The notes beneath the pieces are model-generated. The model did not search any database, had not been told where the DNA came from, and saw nothing but the letters and a program-made list of their open reading frames with translations. A stretch of DNA of 64,000 bases from Flavobacterium muglaense. GTDB lineage: Bacteria > Bacteroidota > Bacteroidia > Flavobacteriales > Flavobacteriaceae. Of this stretch, positions 36,841-46,399 are shown one piece after another. The stretch is from contig NZ_JACRUK010000001.1 in the NCBI RefSeq assembly GCF_014305155.1, forward strand, positions 62,001 through 126,000, in the 5' to 3' direction. Within the stretch, counting starts at the first letter, position 1; each line of letters starts with the position of its first letter. Both the position numbers and the translations under genes were made by a program.

Positions 36841-38274
36841 TTATCTATTAGCATTAACAGATTCGTCAATAAACGGATTCGCATCAATTTCTGCTTGAGG
36901 AATTTTTAAGTAAAATTTCTTATCATCAGCAGTTAAATTAGCCGCAGTACCTATTCTATGATTTCCTGTACGAGTAATTCCTTTTCTTAAACGTTTAGCG
37001 TCAAACCACTCAACACCTACTTCAGCATAAAGCTCTTTTCTTCTTTCCAATAAAATCTCATCGATCAAAGCAGTACCTGTATTAGTAGATTTAACTGCAT
37101 TTACATCTCTGTTCTTTTGTAAAACATATAACAAATCATGTGCCTCTGTTTCTTTTCCAGTGATTCTAGCTTTTGCTTCTGCTTCGATTAAGATCATTTC
37201 TGGTGTTCTAATAATAGCGTTATCACCATCAAACGTAAATGTAAATTTACGAGTAACCCAATATCTATAATCACTAGTACTTGTTATAGAAGTACTTTTT
37301 CTAACAAAATATGCTCTAACATCTGTTGCAGAAAATTTATTTACAAAATCATTATTAATGTATGTAGCAGAATAAGAAGTAGTGAAATGATCTGCCATAG
37401 AAGCAGGTGCATTCCAGTAATAATTAGACTGATCAGTTCTTTGAGCGCTTCCCCAAATCCATTCTACATTAGAAATATCTGCAAAACCAGATCTATAGCT
37501 AGCTGGAGCTAATACAGCTGTTGGATTTCCTCCGTAAGCAGCATTTGCATTATCAGCAGCTCCCTGCCAGTTACCCATTACTTGGTAAACTTGAGCTAAA
37601 ATTCCTTGCGCTACATTCTTGTTGATATATGATTTCCCTAAACGGCTAGCTGTTAAACCATCAACCGCTTTTGTTAAATCACTAACAATTAATTTATACA
37701 CATCATCAACTGTAGACATTGGTCCTCCTGTTAAAGAAAGTTCCGTATAAATAGGTGGCGCTGGAAAAGTTTTATCTGCACTGTATGTAGGACAGAATTC
37801 CAAAACTAATTGGTGGTAAAAGAAACCTCTTAAAGCATAACCATAAGCTGACAACTCTTTTTTATCACTCGCTGCCAAATCACTTGCCTCTACACCGTTG
37901 ATCAATGCATTAGCTTGATTAATCATGTAAAAACAGTAGTTCCAAGAAAAACTTGTTCTTCTATACGTAGGCTCACGATTATCATTTGCATAATCAAAAT
38001 TAAACCATGTATTAGATTGAATAATATCATTCCCTTTTAATGATCTTGCATAAAAAATAGAGTTTAATCCAGCCGAATCAGTAGAAGTATACTGTCCTCT
38101 AAATCTTCTCATTATTCCAGATATAAAAGCCTCAACACCTTCTCTTGATGTAAAAATTACATCTGGTGCGACTGCATCTGTAGGTACTGGTGCGTCAAGA
38201 AAGTCCTCACTACACCCTACCGTCATAAACAAAGCCATAGCAGCTATGAATATTTTTGTAATTATATTTTTCAT
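36841..38274 (-). CDS. SusD/RagB-family surface lipoprotein (pair 1)
   Basis: 477 residues. Signal peptide with lipobox (ALFMTVGC, Cys21), then CSEDF, close to the acidic lipoprotein export signal reported for F. johnsoniae, so it should be on the cell surface. Typical SusD features follow: TPR-like helices with QANALINGV, RGFFYHQLVLEFC, a SRLGKSYINKNVAQGILAQVYQ helix, and the C-terminal LLERRKELYAEVGVEWFDAKRLRKG. It caps the SusC channel encoded 15 bp upstream. The ligand is unknown; no carbohydrate-active enzyme lies nearby. Confidence 0.93.
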   Translation of the reverse strand: MKNIITKIFIAAMALFMTVGCSEDFLDAPVPTDAVAPDVIFTSREGVEAFISGIMRRFRGQYTSTDSAGLNSIFYARSLKGNDIIQSNTWFNFDYANDNREPTYRRTSFSWNYCFYMINQANALINGVEASDLAASDKKELSAYGYALRGFFYHQLVLEFCPTYSADKTFPAPPIYTELSLTGGPMSTVDDVYKLIVSDLTKAVDGLTASRLGKSYINKNVAQGILAQVYQVMGNWQGAADNANAAYGGNPTAVLAPASYRSGFADISNVEWIWGSAQRTDQSNYYWNAPASMADHFTTSYSATYINNDFVNKFSATDVRAYFVRKSTSITSTSDYRYWVTRKFTFTFDGDNAIIRTPEMILIEAEAKARITGKETEAHDLLYVLQKNRDVNAVKSTNTGTALIDEILLERRKELYAEVGVEWFDAKRLRKGITRTGNHRIGTAANLTADDKKFYLKIPQAEIDANPFIDESVNANR

Positions 38275-38289
38275 ATTTTTCGTTTTTTA

Positions 38290-41200
38290 TTAAAATTCTA
38301 AATTAATTCCAAAAGACATTACTCTTTGATTGTAAGATCTACTGTTTGTAGCACCTGCAAAACTTTGCTCTGGATCAATTCCTTTGTGAGACTGGTACGT
38401 CCATAAGTTATCACCTTGGAAGTATAATCTTAACTTAGATAAATGAAACTTTTCAATTGCACTTGCAGAGAAATTATAACCAAAATTTAAAGCTTTCAAT
38501 CTGATGTAATCGTTTTTAAACAAAAATCTAGTAGATTGAGAATTGAAATCATTGTTTGAGTTCAATAACAAAGGAACATCTGTAATGTCTCCCGGATTTT
38601 GCCAACGGTTTTCAATATCTTGGTGAACTGCTCTACCACTTGATTTAAAACCTTCCATCAAACTTGCATAGGTACTATCATAAACACTTGCGCCATAACT
38701 GAAGTTAAACAAGATATTCATGTCAATATTTTTATATCTAAAGAAGTTAGTAAGTCCACCTACTACGTTTGGAAGTGATGATTGACCTACATAATTTCTA
38801 GAAGCTTCACTGTACTTTTTAGTAGTAACTTTTGCACCAGTTTTGTTTCCACTTCCATCTAATTCATCTTTATACCACATAGCGTAACCATCTGTTGGAT
38901 CTACACCAGCCCATTCTTGCATGTAAAATTCATAAAGTGATCTTCCTACTTCCCATCTTTTATTTCCATTGATGAAACTAGCTTGAGTTAATTGTGCAAT
39001 CTCATTTTTATCAAATGATAAGTTTACTCCTGTGTTCCAAGTAAACTGTGGTGTTCTAATGTTATTAGAATTCAATGTAACTTCCCAACCGTAATTTCTT
39101 AAAGCTCCTACATTTGTAGTAATTCCTGTATTTCCAGTAGAACCAGGAACTGGTTTGTTATAGATCAAATCAACTGATTTTTTATTGTAATAATCTACAG
39201 TACCTGTAATTCTATTATTGAATAAACCAAAATCCAATCCAATATCTGTTGAAGCCGTTTTCTCCCAAGTTAAATTTGGATCAACTGCTCCACCTAATAC
39301 AACTCCTGTATTATCCAATTCATTATATCCAGTTTCAAACAACTGCTTGTAAGGGAAATACAAAGCATTTCCATCAGCATCTTGTGTTTGATTATTTCCT
39401 AATTCTCCGTAAGAACCTCTCACTTTTAAGTCAGAAACAATACTGTTATCTTTCAAGAAATTCTCTTCAGAAATCAACCAAGATCCACCAACTGCATAAA
39501 AACTACCCCATCTTACATCTGGGCTAAATCTTGAAGAACCATCTCTACGGTAAGAACCTTCAACGAAGTATTTTTCTTTAAAATTATAACTTAAACGTCC
39601 TAAATAACTAGAAATTCTATCCTCTGCAGTATATCCTGATACACTAGAAGGCGTTGTACTTCCGTTTAATACGTTTACTCTTGGCAAGAAACCTTCTCCT
39701 TGCGCTCCAAGAGCATCTAACTTAAATTTGTATGCTTCTTGAATTAAATCAAGACCAAAACTATGATTACCAAATGTTTTTCTATAGTTCAATGCATTAG
39801 TTAAGTTGATACCTGTAGTAACATTTCTATTTTGACTAACTCTACCATTTACATTCGAAGCATAACCTACTTCATTACTTGCATAGGTATAAGAATCGTA
39901 CAAATACTTGTCATATGCCAAAGTTGTTTTGAAAGTCAAATCTGGCGCTAGAGTTAACTCTAAATAACCGTTGGCAGTATAATTATCTCTTTTGTATCCA
40001 ATTTTATAGTTGTATAATGAACCATAAGCATTTTCATTATTAAAAGTAGGACGGTTACCATTTAAAGCTTGTCCTGTAGTAGCACCGTAATCAAAAATCT
40101 TTTGACCTTTTCCATCCAAAACTAAATCTCCATTACCATCTACTCTATAAGCTGGATATATTGAAGGTACTGTATAAATCCACTGAATAGCACTTTGATA
40201 GCTACTTCCACTTTGTGAAGGGAAATTTTGATCAGATGTTGAGTAAAACATAGTTACACCAGTTTTCAACCAATCATTCACCTTCGTATCCACACTTAAA
40301 CGTGTTGTAACACGATCAAACTTAGAAGTAACAACATTACCTTCTTGAGACAAATAGTTTGTTGTAAAATAATACTTGGTATCCTCGCTACCTGCAGAAA
40401 CAGACAATGTATGCTCTTTTCTTACAGCTGAGTTGTTTAACATTAAATCAGCCCAATCTGTATTCCATTTTTTTTCTGTTGTCACTAAATTACCATTAGC
40501 ATCTACTGGTTTAACAGCAGTGTAAGGATTGTACCCTAGATTACTTACTAAGTTATTTGATGCATTTACACCAGCAGTTGCAGCGGTTTGAGCATTAACA
40601 TACTGATTAGTATTTCTTAACGCTTCCCAATTTAACTGCATGTATCTGTCAGAACCTACTAACTTGTGTAAAGGCACGGCGTTTCCTGAGAAACCAACAG
40701 AAGATGTTAACGAAACTACTGGAGCCGAATTGAATTTACCTCTTTTAGTTGTAATAAGAATAACTCCATTTGCACCTCTAGACCCATAAAGAGCAGTAGA
40801 AGAAGCATCTTTTAAAACACTCATTGTTTCGATTTGATCAGAACTAATTGAGTTTAAGCTTCCGTTGAACGGAGCACCATCCAAAATAATTAATGGATCT
40901 GAAGACGCATTAATTGAACCAGTACCACGAATACGGATTGTAGGATTCTCACCAGGCATACCACCTGCTGCAATAATATTTACACCTGTAACACTACCTT
41001 GTAATGCAGTCATTACACTTGTTGCTTGTTGCTTCAGTAAGACATCGCTTCCTAATGTTGCAACAGAACCAACAATAGACTTCGCTTTTTGCTTACCATA
41101 AGCTACAATTACAACTTCATCAAGTGATTTAGCAGATGACTTCAAAACAACATTCATCTTAGTTGCAGCACCTACAGTGATCGATTTGTCTTCCATACCT

Positions 41201-41424
41201 ATAAAAGAAAAAACTAAAACATCTCCAGTTTTTGCTTTTATTGCGTACTTACCGTCAAAATCAGTTTGAATACCAACTTTAGAACTCTTGTTGATTATGT
41301 TTACCCCAGGTAAAGGTCCAGAATTATCCGAAACCACTCCTGAAATCGCTTTCTCTTGTGCAAAAGAAAACTGTAATGATAACGCCGCTAACAGCGTTAA
41401 AATCCATTTGAATTTTAATCTCAT
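38290..41424 (-). CDS. SusC/RagA-family TonB-linked outer-membrane receptor (pair 1)
   Basis: 1044 residues from the ATG at 41424 (MRLKFKWILTLLAALSLQFSFAQ), chosen because the signal peptide starts there and it aligns with the second SusC; upstream in-frame ATGs would add a non-signal hydrophobic leader. Carboxypeptidase-like N-terminal domain (ISGVVSDNSGPLPGVNI), TonB box-like EVVIVAYGKQ, plug domain (DPLIILDGAPFNG ... LYGSRGANGVILITTKRG), and a 22-strand barrel ending in MSFGINLEF. It imports a SusD-delivered nutrient with TonB energy. The promoter and leader resemble those of the other susC. Confidence 0.94.
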   Translation of the reverse strand: MRLKFKWILTLLAALSLQFSFAQEKAISGVVSDNSGPLPGVNIINKSSKVGIQTDFDGKYAIKAKTGDVLVFSFIGMEDKSITVGAATKMNVVLKSSAKSLDEVVIVAYGKQKAKSIVGSVATLGSDVLLKQQATSVMTALQGSVTGVNIIAAGGMPGENPTIRIRGTGSINASSDPLIILDGAPFNGSLNSISSDQIETMSVLKDASSTALYGSRGANGVILITTKRGKFNSAPVVSLTSSVGFSGNAVPLHKLVGSDRYMQLNWEALRNTNQYVNAQTAATAGVNASNNLVSNLGYNPYTAVKPVDANGNLVTTEKKWNTDWADLMLNNSAVRKEHTLSVSAGSEDTKYYFTTNYLSQEGNVVTSKFDRVTTRLSVDTKVNDWLKTGVTMFYSTSDQNFPSQSGSSYQSAIQWIYTVPSIYPAYRVDGNGDLVLDGKGQKIFDYGATTGQALNGNRPTFNNENAYGSLYNYKIGYKRDNYTANGYLELTLAPDLTFKTTLAYDKYLYDSYTYASNEVGYASNVNGRVSQNRNVTTGINLTNALNYRKTFGNHSFGLDLIQEAYKFKLDALGAQGEGFLPRVNVLNGSTTPSSVSGYTAEDRISSYLGRLSYNFKEKYFVEGSYRRDGSSRFSPDVRWGSFYAVGGSWLISEENFLKDNSIVSDLKVRGSYGELGNNQTQDADGNALYFPYKQLFETGYNELDNTGVVLGGAVDPNLTWEKTASTDIGLDFGLFNNRITGTVDYYNKKSVDLIYNKPVPGSTGNTGITTNVGALRNYGWEVTLNSNNIRTPQFTWNTGVNLSFDKNEIAQLTQASFINGNKRWEVGRSLYEFYMQEWAGVDPTDGYAMWYKDELDGSGNKTGAKVTTKKYSEASRNYVGQSSLPNVVGGLTNFFRYKNIDMNILFNFSYGASVYDSTYASLMEGFKSSGRAVHQDIENRWQNPGDITDVPLLLNSNNDFNSQSTRFLFKNDYIRLKALNFGYNFSASAIEKFHLSKLRLYFQGDNLWTYQSHKGIDPEQSFAGATNSRSYNQRVMSFGINLEF

Positions 41425-41451
41425 TTTTAAATTATTTTGAATTAGTAAATT

Positions 41452-41482
41452 CAAATATCTTAAAAAAAACCAAAAAAACCAA
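41452..41482 (-). promoter_or_regulatory. Promoter of susC pair 1 with shared leader
   Basis: Minus-strand GATATTTG (41452-41459), TTG (41480-41482) 20 nt upstream, and a downstream leader TTACTAATTCAAAATAA (41432-41448). The same leader and a GAnnTTTG element stand before the second susC at 43250-43278. Confidence 0.55.
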
Positions 41483-42131
41483 AAAAAAAAAATCACTATT
41501 CTTAATAAAAATAGTTAAAAAGCAACAAAAAATAAGAATTTTAGCTCATTTTTAACTAAAAAAGGAGAATAATATAATTTGCGAAAAAATTAACTACTAA
41601 ATTTACATTATTATATATAAATTAAAGATTAATATTATCAAATAAAAAGTTAAAACAATAACAATAATAGAGTATTTATTAAAAATCCTACAATTAGCTT
41701 TAAAGAAGTCTCAAAAGACCCCAAAATTTCATTTTCAATCACTAGAATGAAACCTACTTATCTTTTTTAGTATCAACTCACTATAAATTCCAAAAATTAA
41801 CAATTTAGTAACATTTAGAATAAATATTAGAAGCAGCAAAACACCATTCAAAACAGACATTAAAAAAGAAATAAAAGCAAAACTTAAAAAAAAAATTAAA
41901 AAGTTTAAAAAAGTTTAAATACCTTACAAAAAAAGATAATGAATAAGATCCTAAAAGGCAGTTTAATCGAATAAGACACTTTCTACCATAATAACAATCT
42001 CACCATCAGACGTTAAAAAAAATCAATAATTACCTTTCTATTTGATAGCCTTACAAAAACACGATAAACACACCCTTTTAAATTAATGCAAGACCTTACA
42101 CTAGCCTACTTAAAAAAGAGTAATAAAAACA

Positions 42132-42139
42132 TATTTTTG
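42132..42139 (+). promoter_or_regulatory. -7 promoter element of rnhB
   Basis: TATTTTTG fits TAnnTTTG, 14 bp before the ATG, implying a very short leader. No TTG at -33. Confidence 0.45.
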
Positions 42140-42153
42140 CAAAAAAAACAAAT

Positions 42154-42813
42154 ATGCTATTACTAAACTTTTCTAACTTTCCAATCGAAGCGGGTACAGA
42201 TGAAGCAGGGAGAGGCTGCCTAGCAGGACCGGTAACTGCTGCAGCAGTAATTCTGAGTGCCGACTTCTCCAACTCAACATTAAACGACAGCAAACAATTA
42301 TCCGAAAAATCTCGAGAAAAGCTCAAACCCATCATTGAACAACAAGCGGTATCCTATGCAGTTTGCCACCTCTTTCCAAATGAAATAGATGAAATCAATA
42401 TATTGAACGCATCTATGAAAGCAATGCAAGAATGCATCCTACAATTACACCCAATACCCAAATTCATTATAGTAGACGGAAACCGTCTATTGAATGCCAA
42501 ACTAGGACAAATCAGTCATTCTGGTAAAACTTTTTCAAAATCAGAAATAGCACTTTTAAAATCCATTCCAAATCAAAGCATTATTAAAGGTGACGCAAAA
42601 TACATGAGTATTGCTGCAGCATCTGTCTTAGCAAAAACATACAGAGACGAATACATGAATACCATACACGAGGAATTCCCCATGTATAATTGGAAAAAAA
42701 ACAAAGGATACCCAACAAAAGAACACCGTGAAGCAATAAAAAAATACGGCGTTACTAAATACCACCGAATGAGTTTTAAATTACTACCTGACAAAAATTT
42801 ATTTGACATCTGA
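42154..42813 (+). CDS. rnhB: Ribonuclease HII
   Basis: 219 residues. Hydrolyses RNA in RNA-DNA hybrids and ribonucleotides misincorporated into DNA. Catalytic D16/E17 in [13 protein letters not shown], the [12 protein letters not shown] motif near 44, D108 in FIIVDGN, and [22 protein letters not shown] near 145-166 are all present; the length is normal. It is a lone housekeeping gene between two outward-facing SusC/SusD pairs. Confidence 0.95.
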   Translation: MLLLNFSNFPIEAGTDEAGRGCLAGPVTAAAVILSADFSNSTLNDSKQLSEKSREKLKPIIEQQAVSYAVCHLFPNEIDEINILNASMKAMQECILQLHPIPKFIIVDGNRLLNAKLGQISHSGKTFSKSEIALLKSIPNQSIIKGDAKYMSIAAASVLAKTYRDEYMNTIHEEFPMYNWKKNKGYPTKEHREAIKKYGVTKYHRMSFKLLPDKNLFDI

Positions 42814-43281
42814 AACATGCTCCAAAGTAGAAAGTGCGCAAAAAACTTACTTTATGATATTGTCAATTAATTAATCAGAAAAAACTACCCTAATTTATCA
42901 TAATACGACCATTTTCCTAATAAAAATACCTACCATTTTCTTAACAATTGACAACTTATTACCTATAATACTAGCAACAAAAAACTCAATAGCATGACAA
43001 ATATTAATTTTTAATCATTAAATACAAGAATAATAGCAAAAACTTAAGAAAAACCAAAACAAAACAATGCACTATTCTTGCATATTTAACGAATTATAAT
43101 CAAAAAATTTAACGCTTTCTAAAATACAACCTGTAATTTTGAATTATCATTAAATAGCTTAAATTATGATTTTTTTTTATATTAATAAAATACTAATTAC
43201 ACAATAGGTAACTGTTAAATATTTATTTTTTTTTAAAATAAGTTAATATGATTTTTGCAGCTTACTAATTCAAAATAACTT
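42814..43281. other. Intergenic region between rnhB and susC pair 2
   Basis: 468 bp of AT-rich DNA. Only the susC promoter element and shared leader (43250-43278) are recognised. No gene or strong terminator for rnhB was found. Confidence 0.5.
43250..43278 (+). promoter_or_regulatory. Promoter element and leader of susC pair 2
   Basis: GATTTTTG (43250-43257) in the -7 position, followed by TTACTAATTCAAAATAA (43262-43278), identical over 17 nt to the leader of the other susC. No TTG at -33. Confidence 0.5.
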
Positions 43282-46200
43282 ATGATGAAATCACTTAAAA
43301 TGAAATTGATTTTTGCACTCTTAGCAGTGCTATCCATGCAACTTTCTTTTGCTCAAGAAAAGACTGTTTCGGGGATTGTTTCAGATGCTTCAGGCCCCAT
43401 TCCTGGAGTAAATATAATTGTTAAAGGGACTAAAAATAGCTCCCAAACAGGTTTTGATGGAAAATATTCCGTAAGCGCTAAGCCTGGAGATGTATTGATT
43501 TTTTCATTCGTAGGAATGGAAGACAAAAGTATCACTGTAAAAACAGCTACGACATATAATGTCACTATGACATCTTCTGCACAATTAATGGAAGAAGTAG
43601 TAGTAGTTGGTTATGGAACTCAAAAAAAGAAAGAAGTAACAGCTTCTATATCTAAAATCAAAGGATCAGATATAGCAAACTTAGTTACACCAAGTTTTGA
43701 AGGTGTTTTAGCTGGTAGAGCAACTGGAGTTCAAGTAACTACTACATCTGGAATTATTGGAGTTGCTCCAAAAATTAGAATTAGAGGTGTTGCTTCACTT
43801 ACCGGTGGAACAAATCCGTTAATTGTACTTGATGGTGTACCAATCTTAACCGGAGACATTGGAGGTGCAGCAAACACCAACGGATTAGGGGACATTAATC
43901 CTGCAGATATTGAATCATATGAAATATTAAAAGATGGAGCGGCAACGGCAATCTACGGCTCACGAGCATCTAATGGAGTAATACTTATTACTACTAAAAC
44001 TGGAAAAAAAGGACAGCTAAAAGTAAACTTTTCAAGTACTTTAGGAGTTGCAAGTGCCGCAAAAAAATACGATTTACTAGAAACTCCTGATTTCTTAGTA
44101 ATATCAAATGAAAAAAGAACCAATAGAGGTCAAGCACCATGGGCAATTGGTAACACTTATAATACTGATTGGCAAAGTGCAATTTTAAGAAATGCTACTC
44201 AATTAGATCACAACCTATCATTTAGCGGTGGGTCTGATAGAACTAAATATTACTTATCATTATCTTTAACTGATCAAGAAGGGATCAACTTAGCGAATGA
44301 CATGTCAAGATACTCGATTAGAGCAAATGTTGATCAAGATGTGAACAAGTGGTTAAGTATTGGAACAAATTTAAGTGTTACAAGAACCGAATACAACGGT
44401 TTAAACACAAGTGCAAGCGGACTTTCTGGAAACATTTTTAACGCTATCAGACAAGTACCTAACGTACCAATTTATGATACTACTAACCCAACTGGATATA
44501 ATTTAACACAACCTTTAACTTCAAATACTGTAGGACAAGGATTAAATACTGACCCAGTAGGTGATAATATTACAAATATTGTTTACGTTCTAAACAACAA
44601 CAAATACTATTCAAAAGTAAACAGAACATTTGCAAATGTATATGCAAATGCTAAAATCACTTCTGATTTAAGTTTTAGAATGCAATTAAGTTCAGACAAT
44701 TCAATCACTAATGGTTTTCAATACTGGAATCCAATTCATGGTGATGGTCGTTCTTCAAACGGCTACATATATAATGACAATACTGAATACTTAAGATGGA
44801 ACTGGCAAAATGTATTAAATTACAAGAAAACTTTTGCAGGAAATCATAATATCGGAGCAACATTAGTGTCTGAATACCAAAAACAAACTGCAAAATACTT
44901 CTTTGGAGAAGGTAAAGATTTATTATCTAATTTTTACAACCAAAATTTAGTAACAAACTCATACGCAACAAAAGACTCAGGTGGATCAGTTACAGAAAAC
45001 GGAATTATCTCATACTTAGGGCGTTTTACATACAACTTTAAAGAGAAATATTTCATCCAAGGATCTATCAGAAGAGATGGTATATCTAAATTGAGTGAAT
45101 CCACAAGATGGACTAATTTCCCAGGGGTATCTGCTGGATGGACTGTAACTAACGAAAGTTTTATGGAACCTATCAGAAATATTGTGTCTGAATTAAAACT
45201 ACGAGGATCATACTCTGAAGTTGGAAACACAGACATAGGTAACTATCCATACAAAGGACTTACAATTAGCTCACCATACGGAGCATTAAACGGTATTGGT
45301 TATTCGCAATTTGGAAATGATGCACTACAATGGGAACAAAGTAAAAAAATTGACTACGGTGCTGAATTAGGTCTTTTCAATAGTCGTTTAAACTTAACTT
45401 TTGACTATTACAGAAACAATATTGACAAATTAATATTAGCTGTACCTACATCGCCTTCATTAGGAATTCCTGGAAATACAATCAACAAAAACATTGGAAA
45501 AATGTACAATGAAGGTTATGAGTTTTCTGCGAATTACAAAGTAATCAACACTGCAAATTTCAGCTGGAATGTTTCAACGAACATAACTCTATCTAAAAAT
45601 AAGGTAACCGAATTATATAATGGTCAAGATTTAATTGGTGGCTCTTCTACGGACACTAACATTGCTCCAAACATTATTACAAGAGTTGGAGAGTCTGTAA
45701 ATTCACTATACGGATATAAATATTGGGGAGTAAACGCCGCAAATGGTAACCCTGTTTATTACAAAGCTGATGGATCATTGGTTCAGGGTAACCTGAGTAC
45801 TACATCATATTTTGTTTATGACCCTGCAAACCCTGCAAGCTTAGCTACTGCAGCTAGTTTAGGTACAGCTGACAAAAAAATACTAGGTAACACACTACCT
45901 ACTTATTTTGGATCTTTTAGTTCAAATATGACTTACAAAAATCTTGATTTTGGTTTCATGTTTAGATTTAGTGGAGGAAACAAAATCTTTAACGGAACAA
46001 GAAGAGAGTTAATGAATCAAAACTTCAACAACAACGGTACAGAAATTTTAGGAAGATGGCAAAGTGTTTCTAACCCTGGAGATGGATGGACGCCTAGATT
46101 ATATGCAAGTTCAAATACTTTTACAAACCTTTCAGGTAGCGCAACGTCACGTTTCGTAGAAAGTGGAGATTTCATCTCACTAGATAATATCAGCATAGGA

Positions 46201-46389
46201 TATAGCCTACCAAAAGATTTACTTAACCATGTAAAACTTGATAAATTTAGAATTTTTGTACAAGCGCAAAACATCTGGTTAATCAGTAAATACAAAGGTA
46301 TCAATCCTGAAATGGAAACTTTCGGTGTAGATGTAAACGGTACACCTCGTTCACGTGCCTTTTCAATGGGTATAAATGTTAGTTTATAA
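43282..46389 (+). CDS. SusC/RagA-family TonB-linked outer-membrane receptor (pair 2)
   Basis: 1035 residues; the start could be either of two adjacent ATGs (43282, 43285). Signal peptide (MKLIFALLAVLSMQLSFAQ), carboxypeptidase-like domain (VSGIVSDASGPIPGVNIIVKG), EEVVVVGYGTQKKKEVTASIS leading into the plug (NPLIVLDGVPILTG ... IYGSRASNGVILITTKTG), and a barrel ending FSMGINVSL. It is clearly paralogous to the SusC at 38290-41424 in its first 120 residues but diverges in the plug and barrel, so a different ligand is likely. Its SusD partner starts 10 bp downstream. Confidence 0.94.
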   Translation: MMKSLKMKLIFALLAVLSMQLSFAQEKTVSGIVSDASGPIPGVNIIVKGTKNSSQTGFDGKYSVSAKPGDVLIFSFVGMEDKSITVKTATTYNVTMTSSAQLMEEVVVVGYGTQKKKEVTASISKIKGSDIANLVTPSFEGVLAGRATGVQVTTTSGIIGVAPKIRIRGVASLTGGTNPLIVLDGVPILTGDIGGAANTNGLGDINPADIESYEILKDGAATAIYGSRASNGVILITTKTGKKGQLKVNFSSTLGVASAAKKYDLLETPDFLVISNEKRTNRGQAPWAIGNTYNTDWQSAILRNATQLDHNLSFSGGSDRTKYYLSLSLTDQEGINLANDMSRYSIRANVDQDVNKWLSIGTNLSVTRTEYNGLNTSASGLSGNIFNAIRQVPNVPIYDTTNPTGYNLTQPLTSNTVGQGLNTDPVGDNITNIVYVLNNNKYYSKVNRTFANVYANAKITSDLSFRMQLSSDNSITNGFQYWNPIHGDGRSSNGYIYNDNTEYLRWNWQNVLNYKKTFAGNHNIGATLVSEYQKQTAKYFFGEGKDLLSNFYNQNLVTNSYATKDSGGSVTENGIISYLGRFTYNFKEKYFIQGSIRRDGISKLSESTRWTNFPGVSAGWTVTNESFMEPIRNIVSELKLRGSYSEVGNTDIGNYPYKGLTISSPYGALNGIGYSQFGNDALQWEQSKKIDYGAELGLFNSRLNLTFDYYRNNIDKLILAVPTSPSLGIPGNTINKNIGKMYNEGYEFSANYKVINTANFSWNVSTNITLSKNKVTELYNGQDLIGGSSTDTNIAPNIITRVGESVNSLYGYKYWGVNAANGNPVYYKADGSLVQGNLSTTSYFVYDPANPASLATAASLGTADKKILGNTLPTYFGSFSSNMTYKNLDFGFMFRFSGGNKIFNGTRRELMNQNFNNNGTEILGRWQSVSNPGDGWTPRLYASSNTFTNLSGSATSRFVESGDFISLDNISIGYSLPKDLLNHVKLDKFRIFVQAQNIWLISKYKGINPEMETFGVDVNGTPRSRAFSMGINVSL

Positions 46390-46399
46390 AAAAAATATT

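Larger units (their letters stand above)
41425..42153. other. Long AT-rich divergent region between susC pair 1 and rnhB
   Basis: About 730 bp without a supported gene. It contains the susC promoter and leader (41432-41482), long A-rich runs (41461-41495 and 41880-41935), and the rnhB -7 element (42132-42139). Frames on both strands are stop-rich and no RNA or repeat was recognised. Confidence 0.5.

Noticed and set aside
41461..41495. A-rich tract upstream of susC pair 1 as an RNA gene or origin
   Set aside because: Simple A/C-rich runs without structure; part of the promoter spacer.
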